From Lysinibacillus fusiformis (lineage in GTDB: Bacteria > Bacillota > Bacilli > Bacillales_A > Planococcaceae), in assembly GCA_030027265.1 (NCBI GenBank), contig JASENG010000008.1, positions 124,001 through 188,000 on the forward strand: a DNA stretch of 64,000 bases. Direction: 5' to 3'. The notes beneath the pieces were generated by a model that ran no database searches, had not been told where the DNA came from, and was given only the letters and a program-made list of their open reading frames with translations. Position 1 is the first letter of the stretch, and each line of letters starts with the position of its first letter. Position numbers and translations under genes: made by a program. Positions 61,751 through 64,000 of this stretch are shown here, piece after piece.

Positions 61751-62680
61751 TTATTCAATCGGGAATAAATCGGATGATAAATAGCGTTCGCCTGTATCAG
61801 GAGCTAAGCAAAGAACCCGTGCTGTTTTAGGAAGATGTTTGGCTAATTCTATAGCGAAATAAGCAGAAGCCGCACCGGAAGCACCGACTAATATGCCCTC
61901 TTCAGCTGCAAGTCTTCTAGCTGTAATTTGAGCGTCATCATCCTCGATATGAAGAATTTCATCGAACACTTTGCGGTTTAAAATTTTAGGGACAAATCCT
62001 GGCCCGGTTCCTGGAATTTTATGGGGGCCTGGAGCTCCACCTGCTATAACTGGAGACCCGGCTGGTTCAACTACATAGATTTTTAAGTTGGGAAGCTGTT
62101 TTTTTAATTCCTCACCCGTGCCAGTTACTGTCCCGCCCGTACCAGCAGTTAGGACAAGTACATCCAGTTGTTGATCAAATGAGTCCAAAATTTCCACCGC
62201 AGTTGTAGTTCTATGTGCATCTGCATTTGCATGGTTATCAAATTGAAGGGGAATAAAGCTATTTGGAATCGTTTGAGCAATACGCATTGCTTCATCAATA
62301 GATCCTTGCATGCGTAAATTTGATGGTGTTAAATGAACCTCGGCGCCATACGCTTGCATTATTTGCACACGTTCTTTAGTAGCGTTATCCGGCATTGTAA
62401 TAATGCAAGGGTAGCCTTTTACTGCACAAACCATGGCAAGGCCAATCCCTGTATTCCCTGAAGTAGGCTCGATCACTGTACTAACACCAGGGATGAGTTT
62501 ACCTTCTTTTTCGGCTTGAAGTATCATATTTAAAGCAGCGCGGTCTTTTACACTTCCGCCAGGATTAAAGGATTCTAATTTCATGTAAACTTCTGCATGT
62601 TCTTTAGCTGGTAATTTATTTAGCTTAACGATCGGTGTATTTCCAACTAATTCAAGGATATTATTATGTAATTTCATCAT
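61751..62680 (-). CDS. cysK: Cysteine synthase
   Basis: A 309-residue PLP beta-replacement enzyme making cysteine from O-acetylserine and sulfide. NTPIVKLNKLP at the N terminus, PLP Lys45 in NPGGSVKDRA, the substrate loop EPTSGNTGIG and the phosphate loop TAGTGGTVTGTGE. GAGG lies seven bases before the ATG at 62680. A TTG one codon upstream and an ATG one codon downstream are alternatives. Next to a sulfur-compound ABC importer on the same strand. Confidence 0.93.
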   Translation of the reverse strand: MMKLHNNILELVGNTPIVKLNKLPAKEHAEVYMKLESFNPGGSVKDRAALNMILQAEKEGKLIPGVSTVIEPTSGNTGIGLAMVCAVKGYPCIITMPDNATKERVQIMQAYGAEVHLTPSNLRMQGSIDEAMRIAQTIPNSFIPLQFDNHANADAHRTTTAVEILDSFDQQLDVLVLTAGTGGTVTGTGEELKKQLPNLKIYVVEPAGSPVIAGGAPGPHKIPGTGPGFVPKILNRKVFDEILHIEDDDAQITARRLAAEEGILVGASGAASAYFAIELAKHLPKTARVLCLAPDTGERYLSSDLFPIE

Positions 62681-62704
62681 CAAGACACCTCTTTAGTAGA
62701 ATTG

Positions 62705-62742
62705 ATAAAAGCTAGGCGAAATTATCTGCCTAGCTTTATCGT
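62705..62742 (-). terminator. Terminator after sulfonate-binding protein gene
   Basis: AAAGCTAGGC pairs perfectly with GCCTAGCTTT; on the minus strand it follows the binding-protein stop and separates it from cysK. Confidence 0.75.
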
Positions 62743-62781
62743 CTCCAATTATTATAAAACTTTTCACACAAGTTGACTAAC

Positions 62782-63798
62782 TTATTCGCTTAAAGCTTCC
62801 TCTAAATACGATAGGTTAACTAAGCCGTCGATATTGTCTGTTGAAATATAGCCGGCATCTTTAGAGATTGTCGCCATTTCTTTTAAGATTTCTTCTTTCA
62901 CATCTGTTGTAGCTGTTAAGCGATCAAATGCTTTTGTTACTTCATCTTTTGATAAATCTTTACCAGTAAGACCTTTTACATGATCTAAGAAAAGCTGAAT
63001 CGATTCTTCCGGATTTTCGTTAATGAAGTCGACTGCTTGTGCGTATGCTTTTAATGCTTTTTTCGTTAACTCTGGATTATTAGAAGTGAAAGCTTTTCTT
63101 GCAGTTACTACAGTATTTGTAGAATCGCTTCCCCAAGCAAATTGAGATGCATCTAATAATAGTTTCGCATTGCCATTTGTTTCGATGTTCACACCCCATG
63201 GCTCTTGTGTAGCGGCAGCATCAATTTCACCTTTAAGCATTAAAGCTGCTGTATCAGCAGGTGCTTGTTTAATTGTGGTAACATCGCCATTACCAGTAGA
63301 GCTAGCTGTTAACCCGGCATCTTGAAGTGATTTCATTAACCCAACGTCTTGTGTACTGCCAAATGTAGGCACTGCCACTTTTTTGCCTTTTAAATCTTCC
63401 ACGCTGTTTATACCTGAATCTTTCCCAACTACAAGAACAGCACCACCGTTAACTGCTCCAGCAATAATTTCATGCTCTGGGTTTTTTACATATGTGTTTA
63501 AAGCAGGTGTTGGACCAACTGTACCTAAATCAATAGAGTTTGTAGACATTGCTTCCATGAAGGCTGAACCATCATTGAATGTGCTAGTCGTAATTTTAAT
63601 ATCATCGCCAAATTGTTCAGTATAGAAGCCTTTTTCAAGAGCAACGATTGTTGCGATATGCGTCATGTTCGGGAAGTAGCCGATACGAACTTCCTTTACA
63701 GAATCTTTTTCTGCATTTTCTTCCTCTTTACCGCCGCATGCAGCCAAGACCGCAACAACAAGGGTTAAAATTGTTAAAAATAATAGATTCTTTTTCAT
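62782..63798 (-). CDS. ssuA: Sulfonate-type ABC transporter binding lipoprotein
   Basis: A 338-residue SsuA/TauA/NMT1-type protein. Lipobox LAAC with Cys21, then VRIGYFPNMTHIATIVALEK, STFNDGSAFMEAMSTNSIDL, GTVGPTPALNTYV and GSTQDVGLMKSLQDAG. It captures a small sulfonate, nitrate or thiamine-precursor-like ligand; proximity to cysK favours sulfonate (inference). AAGGAG precedes the ATG and overlaps the permease stop codon. Confidence 0.82.
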   Translation of the reverse strand: MKKNLLFLTILTLVVAVLAACGGKEEENAEKDSVKEVRIGYFPNMTHIATIVALEKGFYTEQFGDDIKITTSTFNDGSAFMEAMSTNSIDLGTVGPTPALNTYVKNPEHEIIAGAVNGGAVLVVGKDSGINSVEDLKGKKVAVPTFGSTQDVGLMKSLQDAGLTASSTGNGDVTTIKQAPADTAALMLKGEIDAAATQEPWGVNIETNGNAKLLLDASQFAWGSDSTNTVVTARKAFTSNNPELTKKALKAYAQAVDFINENPEESIQLFLDHVKGLTGKDLSKDEVTKAFDRLTATTDVKEEILKEMATISKDAGYISTDNIDGLVNLSYLEEALSE

Positions 63799-63809
63799 CT
63801 TTCTTCTCC

Positions 63810-64000
63810 TTAGTGGGTAGTTTGAATACCCCATTTTCTTAATACAAAACGTTCAATTCTTACAAAGATAAAGTTATCGATAAAGGAACCAATTACACCA
63901 ATAATAATCATAATACTAAAGATTAAATCCATTGCCTGGATTGAGCGACCTAAGTCAAGCAGTGTTCCAAGACCCCCGCTGCCGCCCAGTAATTCACCGG
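63810..64000 (-). CDS. ssuC: ABC transporter permease, partial (C-terminal end)
   Basis: The last 62 codons of a permease cut by the window edge. It ends ...MIIIGVIGSFIDNFIFVRIE then RFVLRKWGIQTTH, the typical SsuC/TauC tail with one final membrane segment and a basic cytoplasmic end. Its TAA is part of the AAGGAG ribosome site of the binding-protein gene, so the two are translated in tandem. Confidence 0.85.
   Translation of the reverse strand, partial: GELLGGSGGLGTLLDLGRSIQAMDLIFSIMIIIGVIGSFIDNFIFVRIERFVLRKWGIQTTH

Noticed and set aside
62705-62742. S-box or T-box leader controlling cysK
   Set aside because: Only a simple 10-bp hairpin is present, and the cysK leader is too short for either element.

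Overview
The window is low-GC DNA from an endospore-forming, apparently motile member of the Bacillales. Spore genes support this: two gamma-type small acid-soluble proteins, an Asn-rich relative at the sspE locus, and pdaA. A D-aspartate ligase/aspartate racemase pair suggests an L-Lys-D-Asp cell-wall cross-bridge, which points to the Lysinibacillus/Planococcaceae side rather than Bacillus sensu stricto (inference). Blocks at 28-36 kb (yfkK, yfkH, yfkF-like) and 47-55 kb (recX, yfhH, yfhJ, yfhP, mutY, sspE-like, ygaC, ygaD) follow B. subtilis gene order as I recall it. I see no rRNA, tRNA, phage, transposase or CRISPR.

Layout. 0-2.4 kb: phosphoesterase, SASP genes and a 79-aa acidic protein whose ribosome site lies in a perfect inverted repeat. 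2.6-6.6 kb: beta-oxidation operon (acyl-CoA dehydrogenase, acyl-CoA ligase, thiolase). 6.9-8.9 kb: D-Asp cross-bridge pair. 9-18 kb: lipoprotein, DEAD-box helicase, M29 aminopeptidase, self-regulated XRE gene, sbcDC. 18-23.9 kb: TPP riboswitch-thiT, methionine aminopeptidase, PPK2, acetyltransferase, beta carbonic anhydrase and small ORFs. 24-28 kb: motAB and psuKG. 28-35.7 kb: yfk-like genes, the Fe(II) efflux ATPase pfeT with PerR and Fur-like sites, class I fumarase, an MFS transporter.

36-38.5 kb: the carboxy(nor)spermidine polyamine pair nspA/nspC. 39-42.5 kb: a GntR regulator with twin 21-bp operators driving a yxlEFG-like ABC exporter. 42.5-46.5 kb: rlmCD, then two consecutive FMN riboswitches, each with its own terminator, before a reduced ribE-ribB-ribH operon lacking ribD and the GTP cyclohydrolase II half of ribBA. 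46.5-55.3 kb: pdaA and the yfh/yga block. 55.6-61.3 kb: an oligopeptide ABC operon with a 16-bp hairpin between binding protein and permease genes. 61.7-64 kb: cysK and the start of a sulfonate-type ABC system that runs off the window.

Intergenic regions are rich in repeats: five 52-bp tandem copies (35.7 kb), two and a half 120-bp copies (49 kb), two roughly 195-bp copies (52.7-53.1 kb), an inverted-repeat-bounded element (61.4-61.7 kb), a dispersed GGGACCTGGTCC motif, and a GC-rich Bacillales-type repeat (12.7 kb). The most interesting system is the duplicated FMN riboswitch in front of an incomplete riboflavin operon.
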